Positions 33,866-42,703 of a stretch of DNA of 64,000 nucleotides are shown here, piece by piece. The stretch is from the NCBI RefSeq assembly GCF_027923555.1, contig NZ_AP025523.1:1178001-1242000 (forward strand), given 5' to 3'. The notes under the pieces are model-generated. The model was given only the letters and a program-made list of their open reading frames with translations. It had not been told where the DNA came from and searched no databases. The stretch comes from Vulcanimicrobium alpinum. GTDB taxonomy: Bacteria > Vulcanimicrobiota > Vulcanimicrobiia > Vulcanimicrobiales > Vulcanimicrobiaceae. The translations under genes and the position numbers were made by a program. Numbering within the stretch: position 1 is the first letter of the stretch; each line of letters begins with the position of its first letter.

Positions 33866-36028
33866 ATGCTGGCGCAGACCGAACTCCTCAATGACGTCCA
33901 GCGCGCGGCCGTCGAACACTCCGACGGCCCGGTGCTGATCTTCGCAGGCGCCGGATCCGGAAAGACGCGCGTTCTCACCCACCGTATCGCGTATCTGCTC
34001 GAAAAGAAGCAGGTCTTCCCCGACCGGATCCTGGCGGTAACGTTTACCAACAAGGCGGCCGGAGAGATGAAGGCCCGGCTCGAGCTGATGGTTGGTGCGC
34101 CGGCTCGCGACCTCTGGGTCGGGACGTTCCATGCCATGTGCGTGCGGATGCTCCGCCGCGACGGCCGCAAGATCGGGATCGCCCCGAACTTCGCGATCAT
34201 GGACGACGCCGATCAGCGGGCAATCGTCCGCGAGGTGATCGCCGATCTCGATTACGACGAGCGGCAGATCGCCCCGGGCGCCGCGCTCGCCGAGATCTCC
34301 AAGGCGAAGAACAACCTCTGGTCGCCCGAGCAGTACGAGGAGAAGAACCCCTCGTTCGCCGGCGAGCGCTACGCCAACGTGTATCGCGAGTACGACCGCC
34401 GCCTGGCCGAATCGAACGGCCTCGACTTCGACGACCTGATCGCCAACGCGATCAAGCTGCTCGACGAAGACGACGACGCGCGCGCGCGCTACCAGACGAA
34501 GTTCAAGTACATCCTGGTCGACGAGTACCAAGACGTGAACTACGCGCAGTATCGCCTCGTCGCGACGCTCGCCAAGGAACACGGCAACATCACGGTCGTC
34601 GGCGACGACGATCAGTCGATCTATTCGTGGCGCGGCAGCGACTACCGCATGATCCTGCGGTTCGAAGAAGACTTTCCGGGCGCGACCGTCTTCAAGCTCG
34701 AAGAGAACTATCGCTCGACGCAGACGATCCTCACCGCGGCCAACGAGCTCGTGGCGAACAACCCGAACCGCTCGCAGAAGAAGCTCTTCACGAAGCGCGA
34801 TCCGGGCGAACCGCTGACGGCGTTCCAGGCCGAGTCCGAGCGCGCCGAAGTGCGTTACGTGATGGAGAAGATCAAGGAGCACGTGCGCGAAGGCGCCGCG
34901 TACCGCGATTTCCTCGTCCTCTACCGCACCAACGCGCAGTCGCGCTACTTCGAAGAAGGCTTCCTCGCCGAGGGGATTCCGTATCGCGTCGTCGGCGGCG
35001 TCGGGTTCTACGCGCGCACCGAGGTCAAGGACATGCTGTCCTACCTCCGCTACATCGTGAACCCGTCCGACGCGGTGGCGTTCCGGCGAATCGTCAACGT
35101 CCCGCGCCGCTCGATCGGCCAGCAGACGCTGGCGTCGCTGCTCGAAGCCGCGAACCAGTCGGGCGTCTCGGTCGGCCAGGCCGTCTTCGACTCGAACCTG
35201 CTCAAGCGCGCGGTGCCGAAGAAGCAGCGCGAACTCGAGCGCTTCGCTGAACTGATCAACGACCTGCGCGAGAAGGCGCAGTCCTTCTCTGTCAGCGATC
35301 TGCTCGTCGCGGTGATGGAGGAGTCGGGCTACCTGCGCGAACTGCAGGCCGATGAAACGGCCGAAGGCCGCGCGCGGGTCGAGAACCTGCAGGAGCTCGT
35401 CGGCGTCGCTCGCGAGTTCGAAAACAATCCCGAAACCGGCAACACGATCGACGATTTCCTCTCGCAGATCGCGCTGATCTCCGACATCGACACGCTCGAT
35501 CCCGAGTCGTCGTTCGTCACCCTGATGACGATGCACGCGGCGAAGGGCCTCGAGTTCCCGATCGTGTTCCTCACCGGGCTCGAAGAGGGCGTCTTCCCGC
35601 ACACGCGCGCGCTGACCGACATGACGGAGCTCGAAGAAGAGCGCCGTCTCGCCTACGTCGGCGTCACCCGTGCGATGGACCGGCTCTACCTCTCGTTCGC
35701 GGCGCGGCGCACGCTCTTCGGCAACACGTTCTCGCATCCGAAGTCGCGCTTCATCGAAGAGATGCCGTCGATCGAAGTGATCGGCGGGATCGGCATCGGT
35801 CCGCGTCCGGGCGGCGGCCGTTGGCGCGAGGTCTCGATCCACGAGAACGCCGGCGCCGGCGTCGGGATGGACCTCAACCCCGGCGACAAGGTCCGTCATC
35901 CGAAGTGGGGCGAGGGCACCGTGGTCGACGTCGTCGGCGCGGGCGGCGACGGCCTGCTGACGATCAACTTCCCGAACGTCGGACAAAAGATGGTCATGCT
36001 CAAATACGCGCCGCTGGAGAAGGTTTAG
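33866..36028 (+). CDS. pcrA: UvrD/PcrA-type ATP-dependent DNA helicase
   Basis: A 720-residue superfamily 1A 3'-5' helicase for repair and replication restart. Motifs in order are GAGSGKT (Walker A, near 28), LAVTFTNKAAGEMKARL, VGTFHAMCVRMLRR, LVDEYQDVNYAQY (motif II), VVGDDDQSIYSWRGSDY (III), LEENYRSTQTIL (IV), MTMHAAKGLEFPIVFL (V) and EERRLAYVGVTRAMDRLYL (VI). The last 60 residues form the Tudor-like tail seen in PcrA (GDKVRHPKWGEGTVVDVVG), which contacts RNA polymerase in known cases. ATG 33866 is chosen over the adjoining GTG 33863. Confidence 0.95.
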   Translation: MLAQTELLNDVQRAAVEHSDGPVLIFAGAGSGKTRVLTHRIAYLLEKKQVFPDRILAVTFTNKAAGEMKARLELMVGAPARDLWVGTFHAMCVRMLRRDGRKIGIAPNFAIMDDADQRAIVREVIADLDYDERQIAPGAALAEISKAKNNLWSPEQYEEKNPSFAGERYANVYREYDRRLAESNGLDFDDLIANAIKLLDEDDDARARYQTKFKYILVDEYQDVNYAQYRLVATLAKEHGNITVVGDDDQSIYSWRGSDYRMILRFEEDFPGATVFKLEENYRSTQTILTAANELVANNPNRSQKKLFTKRDPGEPLTAFQAESERAEVRYVMEKIKEHVREGAAYRDFLVLYRTNAQSRYFEEGFLAEGIPYRVVGGVGFYARTEVKDMLSYLRYIVNPSDAVAFRRIVNVPRRSIGQQTLASLLEAANQSGVSVGQAVFDSNLLKRAVPKKQRELERFAELINDLREKAQSFSVSDLLVAVMEESGYLRELQADETAEGRARVENLQELVGVAREFENNPETGNTIDDFLSQIALISDIDTLDPESSFVTLMTMHAAKGLEFPIVFLTGLEEGVFPHTRALTDMTELEEERRLAYVGVTRAMDRLYLSFAARRTLFGNTFSHPKSRFIEEMPSIEVIGGIGIGPRPGGGRWREVSIHENAGAGVGMDLNPGDKVRHPKWGEGTVVDVVGAGGDGLLTINFPNVGQKMVMLKYAPLEKV

Positions 36029-36046
36029 AGCCCGGCGGTGTCAGCA

Positions 36047-36760
36047 ATGCGCGTCGGGGTGGCCGGCGCGCTCGGGAGACTGGGGCGCGTGGCCTGCGCC
36101 GCGATCGAAGCGGCGAATGAGATGACGCTCGCCGCGGTGTACACGCGCCGCGGCGATTCGCCGTTGCCGCACGTACACGGCTTCGAAGACCTCGATGCGT
36201 TCGTCGCCGCGGGGCTCGACGTGATCGTCGACTGCACCGTCTATCCGGCGACCGTCGACGTCGCGCGTGCCGCGCTCGATTCCGGGATCTCGCCGGTGAT
36301 CGGTGCGACCGGCTGGACCGACGAAGACCTGCTCGTCCTCGCCGACCGCTGCGACGACGCCGGGATCGCAGCGATGTTCGTGCCGAACTTCTCGTTCGGC
36401 GCGGCGCTGATGATGCGGTTCGCGGCGCAGGCGGCGCGCGTGATGCCGCGGGCGGAGATCGTCGAACTCCACCATGAAACGAAGCGCGACGCGCCGAGCG
36501 GGACGGCGAAGCTGACCGCGCGGCGCATCCACGACGCGGGGGCGCCGCTGCCGGCGATTCACAGCGTCCGGCTGCCGGGGCTCGTCGCGCATCAGGAGAC
36601 GATCTTCGGCGGGATCGGCGAGACGCTGACCCTGCGCCACGACTCGCTCGCGCGCGACTCGTTCGGACCGGGGATCGTCGCCGCCGTGCGCGCCGTGCGC
36701 ACGCAGCCGCCGGGCTTGACCGTCGGTCTCGACGCCGTCGTCGAAAGGATGCTCGCGTGA
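36047..36760 (+). CDS. dapB: 4-hydroxy-tetrahydrodipicolinate reductase
   Basis: A 237-residue NAD(P)H-dependent reductase of the diaminopimelate/lysine pathway. The N-terminal Rossmann motif is VGVAGALGRLGRVAC, VIVDCTVYPAT follows, and the signature ELHHETKRDAPSGTAKLTA near residue 143 holds the catalytic His and Lys. ATG 36047 is used; GTG 36038 would add three residues. It opens the compact set dapB-asd-lysC-dapA, which supplies DAP for peptidoglycan and lysine. Confidence 0.92.
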   Translation: MRVGVAGALGRLGRVACAAIEAANEMTLAAVYTRRGDSPLPHVHGFEDLDAFVAAGLDVIVDCTVYPATVDVARAALDSGISPVIGATGWTDEDLLVLADRCDDAGIAAMFVPNFSFGAALMMRFAAQAARVMPRAEIVELHHETKRDAPSGTAKLTARRIHDAGAPLPAIHSVRLPGLVAHQETIFGGIGETLTLRHDSLARDSFGPGIVAAVRAVRTQPPGLTVGLDAVVERMLA

Positions 36761-36776
36761 ACCCGGTGCTCCTCGC

Positions 36777-37835
36777 ATGAAGCTCGGACTGATCGGCGCG
36801 ACCGGCGTCGTCGGCGGAACGATCCTGCGCGTGCTCGACGAGCGCGAGATCGCCGTCGACGAACTGCTCGCCTACGCGTCGCGCGATCGCGCCGACGGGC
36901 TAATGTTTCGCGGGCGCACGGTCTCGGTCGTCGCGGCGACGCGCGAACGTCTGCTCGCCGACCGGCCCGACGTCGCGTTCTTCGCCTCCAGCGACGACGC
37001 CAGCGCTGAGCTGGCGACGGCGCTGGTCGACAACGGCACGGTCGTCATCGACAACACCTCGACGTTCCGGCTCGCAGCCGACGTGCCGCTGGTGATCCCC
37101 GAGGTGAATCCGCATGCGGTCGGGCCGGAACACCGGCTGTTTCCGGTTGCGAACTGCACCGCGATCGTGCTTTCCGTCGCGCTCGCGCCGATCGAACGCG
37201 CCGTCGGGCTGCGCAGCGTGCGCGTCGCGACCTATCAGGCGGTGAGCGGTGCGGGCCGCGCGGGGCTCGACGCGCTCGCCGCCGAGGAACGCGGAGCGAC
37301 GCCGAACGGGACGTTCGCGGCGCCGATCCATCACAACGTGGTCCCGCAGGTCGGATCGTACGACGGCGACGGCGATACCGGCGAGGAGCAGAAGGTCGTG
37401 GCCGAGACGCGCAAGATGCTCGACCGGCCGGACCTGCGGATGGCCGCGACGACGGTGCGCGTCCCGGTGATGCGGGCGCATTCCGAGGCGGTCTTCATCG
37501 AGACGGCGCGCGCGACGTCGGTCGAGGAACTGCAGAGCGCGCTGCGCGGTGCGCCCGGTGTCGTGCTGCACGAGCGCGGGATCGTAACACCGCGCGACGT
37601 CGAAGACACCGACCTCGTGCACGTCGCGCGCCTCCGCCCCGAACCCGACGATCCCTCGCACACGCTCTTCCAGCTGTGGGTTGTGGGCGACCAGCTCCGC
37701 AAAGGCGCCGCGACCAACGGCGTGCAGATCCTAGAACTGCTGATCGCGCAGGGACGCTTTGCGTCACGCACCGGCGAAGTCACGCTGAGCTTGTCGAAGC
37801 GCGGCCGCGGCCTCGGCCACGGAGCGGACGCATGA
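36777..37835 (+). CDS. asd: Aspartate-semialdehyde dehydrogenase
   Basis: A 352-residue enzyme that makes aspartate semialdehyde from aspartyl phosphate. It shows LGLIGATGVVGGTILRVLDE at the NADP site, VPLVIPEVNPHA, the catalytic cysteine in FPVANCTAIVL, TYQAVSGAGRAGLDAL and VRVPVMRAHSEAVFIE with the active-site His. The last 15 residues (LSLSKRGRGLG) are not family sequence: they are coded by a gtcacgctgagcttgtcgaa repeat that has extended the end of the gene. The stop overlaps lysC. Confidence 0.93.
   Translation: MKLGLIGATGVVGGTILRVLDEREIAVDELLAYASRDRADGLMFRGRTVSVVAATRERLLADRPDVAFFASSDDASAELATALVDNGTVVIDNTSTFRLAADVPLVIPEVNPHAVGPEHRLFPVANCTAIVLSVALAPIERAVGLRSVRVATYQAVSGAGRAGLDALAAEERGATPNGTFAAPIHHNVVPQVGSYDGDGDTGEEQKVVAETRKMLDRPDLRMAATTVRVPVMRAHSEAVFIETARATSVEELQSALRGAPGVVLHERGIVTPRDVEDTDLVHVARLRPEPDDPSHTLFQLWVVGDQLRKGAATNGVQILELLIAQGRFASRTGEVTLSLSKRGRGLGHGADA
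37779..37800. repeat. GTCACGCTGAG...TCGAAGC repeat, copy 1
   Basis: The sequence gtcacgctgagcttgtcgaa and two further bases lie within the 3' end of asd. It is the same motif, in reverse, as ttcga...ctcagcRtgac found near 45432, 48861 and 55970. It is imperfectly palindromic in spirit (cttcga / tcgaag ends) and looks like a dispersed REP-type element. Confidence 0.6.
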
Positions 37836-39046
37836 ACGTCGTCGTGATCAAGTTCGGGGGGTCGTCGCTCTCGACGCCGGAGCTGCGTGAGATCGCGGCG
37901 TCGCGCGTCCTCGACTCGGTGCGGCGCGGTGAGAAGCCGGTCGTCGTCTGCAGCGCGATGGGACGCGCGCCCGAGCCCTACGCCACCGACTCGCTGGCGT
38001 CACTGCTCGGTCCGGTCCGCGGCGGACCGAATCGCGATCTGCTGATCGCCTGCGGCGAGACGATCTCGTGCGCCGTCTTCGCCGAGCTCCTCACCGCGCT
38101 GGGCTTCCCCGCCCAGGCGATGACCGGGATGCAGGCCGGGATCGTCACCGACGAACGCTTCGGCGACGCCGAGATCGTGCAGGTCGATCCGGGCGCGATC
38201 CGCGCACTGCTCGCGCGCGACGTGATCCCGGTCGTCACCGGCTTTCAAGGCGGGACGCGCGACGGCGCGATCACGACGCTCGGGCGCGGCGGGAGCGATC
38301 TCACCGCGGTCGCGCTGGGCGATGCGCTCGGCGCGTCGTCGGTCGAGATCTACACCGACGTCTCCGGCGTGATGACCGCCGATCCGCGCCGCGTCGCCGG
38401 CGCGCACGCACTCGACCGCGTCACGCAGCGCGAGATGGTCGAACTGGCCGGGAACGGGGCGAAGGTGATGCACCACAAAGCGGCCGAACTCGCGCACGCC
38501 ACCGCGACCCCGTACGCGGTGAAGGGCCTGCGCAGCAACGTCGGCACGACCGTCGACGACGGCGCGCCGGTCGATCCCGACCGCCCCGTCACCGGGCTCG
38601 CGGTGATCCCGGACGTCACGTTCTGCCGGATCATCCAGGGGCTCACCGACGACCTCGATCGCGCCGACGTCGACCGCGACGTCCTCGCGCGGATCGCCGA
38701 ACGCGGGATCTCGATCGACATGATCAACGTCAACGATGCGGGCGTGTTCTTCATCTGCGACGACGAAGCGGCCGACGCGATCCGCCCCGCGCTCAGCGAC
38801 CTGAACCTCGCGCTGCGGATGCGGCCGCACTGCGCGAAGATCTCGATCGTCGGCGCCGGGATGCGCGGCACGTCGGGCGTCATGTACCGCGTCGTCCGCA
38901 CGATCACCGACGCCGGCGTCGACATCATCCACTCGACGGACTCCAACATCACGATCTCGATACTCGTCCCGGCCGATCAGGCCGTGCAGGCGGAACAGGC
39001 GCTGCACGACGCGTTCGGCTTGGGCCAAGGAGCGGTGGCACGATGA
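37832..39046 (+). CDS. lysC: Aspartate kinase
   Basis: A 404-residue monofunctional aspartokinase. The nucleotide-binding start is VVVIKFGGSSLSTPE, followed by VVCSAMGRAPEPYATD, TLGRGGSDLTAVALG and EIYTDVSGVMTADPR. The C-terminal third has two ACT domains (RIAERGISIDMINV; AKISIVGAGMRGTSG) that usually bind the feedback inhibitor lysine or threonine. ATG overlaps the asd stop and the stop overlaps dapA, so all three are likely translated from one mRNA. Confidence 0.95.
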   Translation: MNVVVIKFGGSSLSTPELREIAASRVLDSVRRGEKPVVVCSAMGRAPEPYATDSLASLLGPVRGGPNRDLLIACGETISCAVFAELLTALGFPAQAMTGMQAGIVTDERFGDAEIVQVDPGAIRALLARDVIPVVTGFQGGTRDGAITTLGRGGSDLTAVALGDALGASSVEIYTDVSGVMTADPRRVAGAHALDRVTQREMVELAGNGAKVMHHKAAELAHATATPYAVKGLRSNVGTTVDDGAPVDPDRPVTGLAVIPDVTFCRIIQGLTDDLDRADVDRDVLARIAERGISIDMINVNDAGVFFICDDEAADAIRPALSDLNLALRMRPHCAKISIVGAGMRGTSGVMYRVVRTITDAGVDIIHSTDSNITISILVPADQAVQAEQALHDAFGLGQGAVAR

Positions 39047-39957
39047 GAACGCTCGGCCGAATCCTCACGGCGATGATCACGCCGTACGACGCCAACGGTG
39101 AGGTCGATCTCGCCGAAGCCGGACGGATTGCGCAGTTCCTCGTCGCGCGCGGGAACGACGGCGTCGTCGCCGCCGGTTCGACCGGCGAAGGCAATATGCT
39201 CGACGACGACGAGAAGCTCGCGCTCTTCGGCGCCGTCAAAGCGGCGCTCGGGACGACGGGGACGGTGATCGCCGGCACCACCGGGATCAGCACGCGCCAA
39301 TCGATCGCGCTGACCAAGCGCGCCGAACGGACCGGGATCGACGCGATCCTCGCGACCGTTCCCGCCTATGTCAAGCCGACGCAGGAGGGGATGCTCGCGC
39401 ACTTCGGCGCAATTGCCGAGGCGACGTCGTTGCCGGTCGTGATCTACAACATCCCGGGTCGTACCGCGGCGAACATGCTCCCCGCCACCTTTTCGGAACT
39501 CACGCGCCGCCATCCGAACATCGCCGGGATCAAAGAGTCGACCGGCGACGTGAACCAGTTCACCGCGATCCTGCGCGAACGCACGCGCGAAGACGTCACG
39601 TTCTGGTGCGGCGACGACTACATGTTTCTCCCGTCGCTCGCCGTCGGCGGACACGGTTTGATCTCCGTCGCGGGACATCTCGCGTCGGCCGAACTGCGCG
39701 CGCTCGCCGACGCGTTCGACGGCGGCGATGCCGATACGGCGGCGCGGATCCACCAAGACCTCGCGCCGCTGGTCGCGGGGCTGTTCGCGGTCAGCAACCC
39801 GATCCCGGTGAAGTGGGCGATGTCGACGTACGGGTTCACCGTCGGCGCGTGCCGTTCGCCGCTCAGCCCGATGCCCGACGCGCTCACAGCGACGCTCGAA
39901 CCGCTGATCGCGCCCTATCGACCGGCGCAGCGCGCCTCGAGCCTGCGGGAAGCATAA
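39043..39957 (+). CDS. dapA: 4-hydroxy-tetrahydrodipicolinate synthase
   Basis: A 304-residue class I aldolase condensing pyruvate with aspartate semialdehyde. It has the start LTAMITPYDANGEVD, AAGSTGEGNML, VVIYNIPGRTAANM with the catalytic tyrosine, IAGIKESTGDVNQF with the Schiff-base lysine, and WCGDDYMFLPSLAVGGHGLIS. It ends the dapB-asd-lysC-dapA run; the WecG-type gene starts six bases on. Confidence 0.95.
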   Translation: MRTLGRILTAMITPYDANGEVDLAEAGRIAQFLVARGNDGVVAAGSTGEGNMLDDDEKLALFGAVKAALGTTGTVIAGTTGISTRQSIALTKRAERTGIDAILATVPAYVKPTQEGMLAHFGAIAEATSLPVVIYNIPGRTAANMLPATFSELTRRHPNIAGIKESTGDVNQFTAILRERTREDVTFWCGDDYMFLPSLAVGGHGLISVAGHLASAELRALADAFDGGDADTAARIHQDLAPLVAGLFAVSNPIPVKWAMSTYGFTVGACRSPLSPMPDALTATLEPLIAPYRPAQRASSLREA

Positions 39958-39963
39958 CACGAC

Positions 39964-40716
39964 GTGACCTCGGCGATGATCTTAGGTTGCCGCGTCGACG
40001 CGGTCGGCCGCGACGCGGCCGTCGAGCGGATTGCCGAGCTCGCGCACGGAGACGAACCCGGCATCGTGGTGACGCTCGGCGTCGAGATGGTGATGGCGGC
40101 GCAGCGCGACGCGCAGTTCCGGCGCATCATCAACAACGCGGCGCTCGTCACCTGCGACACGATCGGCTTGCTGCTCGCATCGCGCGCTCGCGGCGGCCCC
40201 TTGCGCGAACGGGTCACCGGCGTCGAGCTCGTCGGCGCGCTCGCCGCGCGGTCCGCGGCGCGCGGCGACCTGCGGCTCTTTCTGCTCGGCGGCGCCGCCG
40301 ATACGGCGCGGCGCGCCGCAGCCTCGCTGCGCCGCCAGTATAACGGCGTCACCGTCTCCGGCCTGCGCGACGGATTCTTCACCGAGGACGAGAGCGCGCG
40401 GGTCGCCGCCGAGATCCGCGCGAGCGGCGCAAACGTGCTGCTCGCCGGTCTGGGCTCGCCCAAGCAGGAGTACTGGCTCGTTCGCCATCTCGCCGAGACG
40501 GGCTGCAGCGCAGGGATCGGCGTCGGCGGTTCGTTCGACGTCTACGCGGGGAACGTCCAGCGTGCGCCGGCGCTGGTGCAGCGTGCTGGCCTCGAGTGGG
40601 CATACCGGCTGGTGACGCAGCCGCGCCGCTGGCGGCGGCAGCTCGCGCTGCCGCGGTTCGCCGTCGCCGCGTCGCGCGAAGCACTCGCCTTGCGCAGGAA
40701 AGGACAGTCGGAGTGA
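39964..40716 (+). CDS. WecG/TagA/CpsF-family glycosyltransferase (GT26)
   Basis: A 250-residue protein. Family marks are LGCRVDAVGRDAAVERI, GIVVTLGVEMVMAAQRD, FLLGGAADTARRAAASLR, the active-site region VLLAGLGSPKQEYWL and GVGGSFDVYAGNVQRAP. It transfers an N-acetylmannosamine-type sugar onto a polyprenyl-linked acceptor in teichoic acid, enterobacterial common antigen or capsule synthesis. It is likely peripheral at the inner membrane. GTG 39964 or ATG 39976 may start it. Confidence 0.9.
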   Translation: MTSAMILGCRVDAVGRDAAVERIAELAHGDEPGIVVTLGVEMVMAAQRDAQFRRIINNAALVTCDTIGLLLASRARGGPLRERVTGVELVGALAARSAARGDLRLFLLGGAADTARRAAASLRRQYNGVTVSGLRDGFFTEDESARVAAEIRASGANVLLAGLGSPKQEYWLVRHLAETGCSAGIGVGGSFDVYAGNVQRAPALVQRAGLEWAYRLVTQPRRWRRQLALPRFAVAASREALALRRKGQSE

Positions 40717-40738
40717 GCGCACCACCGTCGGGTAACGT

Positions 40739-41770
40739 ATGCGCGCGATGATCCTCGCCGGCGGGATGAGCACGCGGCTCTACCCGCTCACCAAAGAAGT
40801 TCCCAAGCCGATCGTTCCCGTCGCCGGCGAGCCGATCAGCGGCCACGTGATGCGCTGGCTGTCGTCGCACGGCTACGACGAGGTCGCGATCAACGTGTTC
40901 TACCTCGCTGAGAAGGTCGAGGCGGCGTTCGGTGACGGCAGCGGCTTCGGCGTCGCGCTGCACTACCTGCGCGAACCCGAACTCACCGGAAGCGCCGGCG
41001 GCCTCAAGCAGATGGAGGGCTGGTTCGACGAGACGTTCGTTGTCGTCGGCTGCGACGACCTGACCAACGCCGACATCGGCGGGCTGGTGCGCTTTCACAA
41101 GGAGCGCAAGGCGCTCGCGACGATCGGGCTGCTCGAAGTCGAGGACGTCGATCAGTACGGCGTCGTCCTGCTCGATCGCGACGGCCGCATCACCGGCTTC
41201 CAGGAGAAGCCGCCGAAGGGCACCGAGCAGTCGAAGCTCGCGAACACCGGGATCTACGTCTTCGAGCCGGCGATCTTCGATCGCATTCCGGCCAAGACGT
41301 TCTACGATTTCGGCAAGCAGGTCTTCCCCGAACTCCTCGCCGACGGTCTGCCGTTCTACGGGATGCAGTTGCACGGCGCGTACTGGCGCGACGTCGGCAC
41401 GCCCGAGGAGTACCGGCGCGCGAACGCCGACGTCCTCACCGGCGCGGTGCGGATTACCGGCGAGCGCGCAACCGGCGTTCCGCCCAGCGCGCAGGTCGAG
41501 CGCGACGCGGAAATCGCCGGCGCGGTGCGCGTCGGCGAACGCGTGCGGATCGGTGCCGGCGCGCGGATCGTCGGCCCGAGCGTGGTCGGCGACGACGCGG
41601 TCGTGGGCGCTGGCGCGCTCGTCGAGCGGACGATCGTGTGGAACGGCGCGCGCATCGGAGCGGGCGCCGTCCTGCGTGACGCGATCGTCGGCGAACGCTA
41701 CGCGGTCGCGGACGGCGCGCGCCTCGACGGCGCGATCGTCGCGAACGAGCCGGAAGCCGTTTCGCGCTAG
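40739..41770 (+). CDS. Sugar-nucleotide pyrophosphorylase (second copy)
   Basis: A 343-residue nucleotidyltransferase starting MILAGGMSTRLYPLTKEVPKPI. VVVGCDDLTNADIGGLV replaces the usual GD metal motif, GVVLLDRDGRITGFQEKP follows, and hexapeptide repeats run from about residue 250 (AGAVRVGERVRIGAGARIVG). It acts in activation of a hexose phosphate for glycan synthesis, probably with the WecG-type enzyme 22 bases upstream. It is clearly diverged from the copy at 30224, so the two may handle different sugars. Confidence 0.87.
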   Translation: MRAMILAGGMSTRLYPLTKEVPKPIVPVAGEPISGHVMRWLSSHGYDEVAINVFYLAEKVEAAFGDGSGFGVALHYLREPELTGSAGGLKQMEGWFDETFVVVGCDDLTNADIGGLVRFHKERKALATIGLLEVEDVDQYGVVLLDRDGRITGFQEKPPKGTEQSKLANTGIYVFEPAIFDRIPAKTFYDFGKQVFPELLADGLPFYGMQLHGAYWRDVGTPEEYRRANADVLTGAVRITGERATGVPPSAQVERDAEIAGAVRVGERVRIGAGARIVGPSVVGDDAVVGAGALVERTIVWNGARIGAGAVLRDAIVGERYAVADGARLDGAIVANEPEAVSR

Positions 41771-41801
41771 CCGTTCGCCGCGCTCGGCGTGAACGACGGG
41801 C

Positions 41802-42425
41802 GTGCTCGATCGTGCTCGCCGTTGGCTCTTTCCTTCCGCCTGCGTCGCTTGCGACGCGCCCGGTCCGGGGCTGTGCGCGTCGTGCGCACCGTCGCCGCGC
41901 GAGGCGATCGCGTTCGCGATCGACAGCGTCCCGGGGTTCGCGCTGGGCGCATACGACGGGCCGCTCCGCGACGCGATCGTGGCGATGAAGCACGGCCTGC
42001 GCGATCCGCTCGACGCGTTCGTCGCGCTCCTCGACCGCGCGCAGCTCGACGCGCCGCTGGTTCCGCTGCCGACGACGCGCCGCCGCGCGGCGGAACGCGG
42101 CTTCGATCAGAGCGTCACGATCGCGCGGCGGGTCGCGGCGCGCCGCGGGATCGGCGTCCAGGAGCTGCTGGTGAAACGCGGCGCTCCGCAGGCCGGGCGT
42201 GACCGCCGCGAGCGGCGCGCGGCGACCGGGCGCTTCGCGGTGCGCGACGACGCGCCGCGGCCGCGGGCGGTGACGCTCTTCGACGACGTCTGCACCACCG
42301 GCGCGACTGCCCGCGACGCGATCGAGGCGCTGCGCCGCGCCGGCGTCGGGGTGCGGCGCCTCGTCGTGCTGGCGCGGGCCGGCGGAACCTCCGCCGCCGC
42401 GCGCGGGTCGATACCGACGCAATGA
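41802..42425 (+). CDS. ComF family phosphoribosyltransferase-like protein
   Basis: A 207-residue protein. An N-terminal zinc-type cysteine cluster (CVACDAPGPGLCASC) is followed by the PRTase fold with the PRPP loop VTLFDDVCTTGAT near residue 160 and FDQSVTIARRVAARRG earlier. ComF proteins assist DNA uptake in naturally competent bacteria, and other members have unknown roles. GTG 41802 fits the family start. Its stop overlaps the DUF427 gene. Confidence 0.85.
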   Translation: MLDRARRWLFPSACVACDAPGPGLCASCAPSPREAIAFAIDSVPGFALGAYDGPLRDAIVAMKHGLRDPLDAFVALLDRAQLDAPLVPLPTTRRRAAERGFDQSVTIARRVAARRGIGVQELLVKRGAPQAGRDRRERRAATGRFAVRDDAPRPRAVTLFDDVCTTGATARDAIEALRRAGVGVRRLVVLARAGGTSAAARGSIPTQ

Positions 42426-42703
42426 AAGCCACCTGGAACGGCGCCGTCCTCGCCGAGAGCGACCGCACCGAAGTCGTCGAGGGCAACCACTACTTCCCGC
42501 CCGACGCCATCAACACGCAATACTTCACGCCCTCGCCGACGCATTCGGTCTGCCCGTGGAAGGGGACGGCGAGCTACTACACCGTCGAAGCGAACGGACA
42601 GCAGAACCGGGACGCGGCGTGGTACTACCCGCAAGCAAAAGACGCGGCGAAGAACATCGAGGGCTACGTCTCGTTCTGGAAGGGCGTCAAGGTCGAGCCG
42701 TAA
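42422..42703 (+). CDS. DUF427 domain protein
   Basis: A 93-residue single-domain protein matching the DUF427 pattern: WNGAVLAESDRTEVVEGNHY, PPDAI..., PTHSVCPWKGTASYYTV, AAWYYPQAKDAAKNIEGYVS and FWKGVKVEP. The family is a small beta-barrel of unknown biochemical function, common in actinobacteria and proteobacteria. It overlaps comF upstream, and its TAA lies within the likely start of ribD. Confidence 0.9.
   Translation: MKATWNGAVLAESDRTEVVEGNHYFPPDAINTQYFTPSPTHSVCPWKGTASYYTVEANGQQNRDAAWYYPQAKDAAKNIEGYVSFWKGVKVEP

Noticed and set aside
33752-35986. A 744-codon open frame antisense to the PcrA helicase
   Set aside because: Long antisense frames are expected in GC-rich coding DNA. The sense strand has all helicase motifs and the antisense protein has only Arg/Asp/Val-rich composition.
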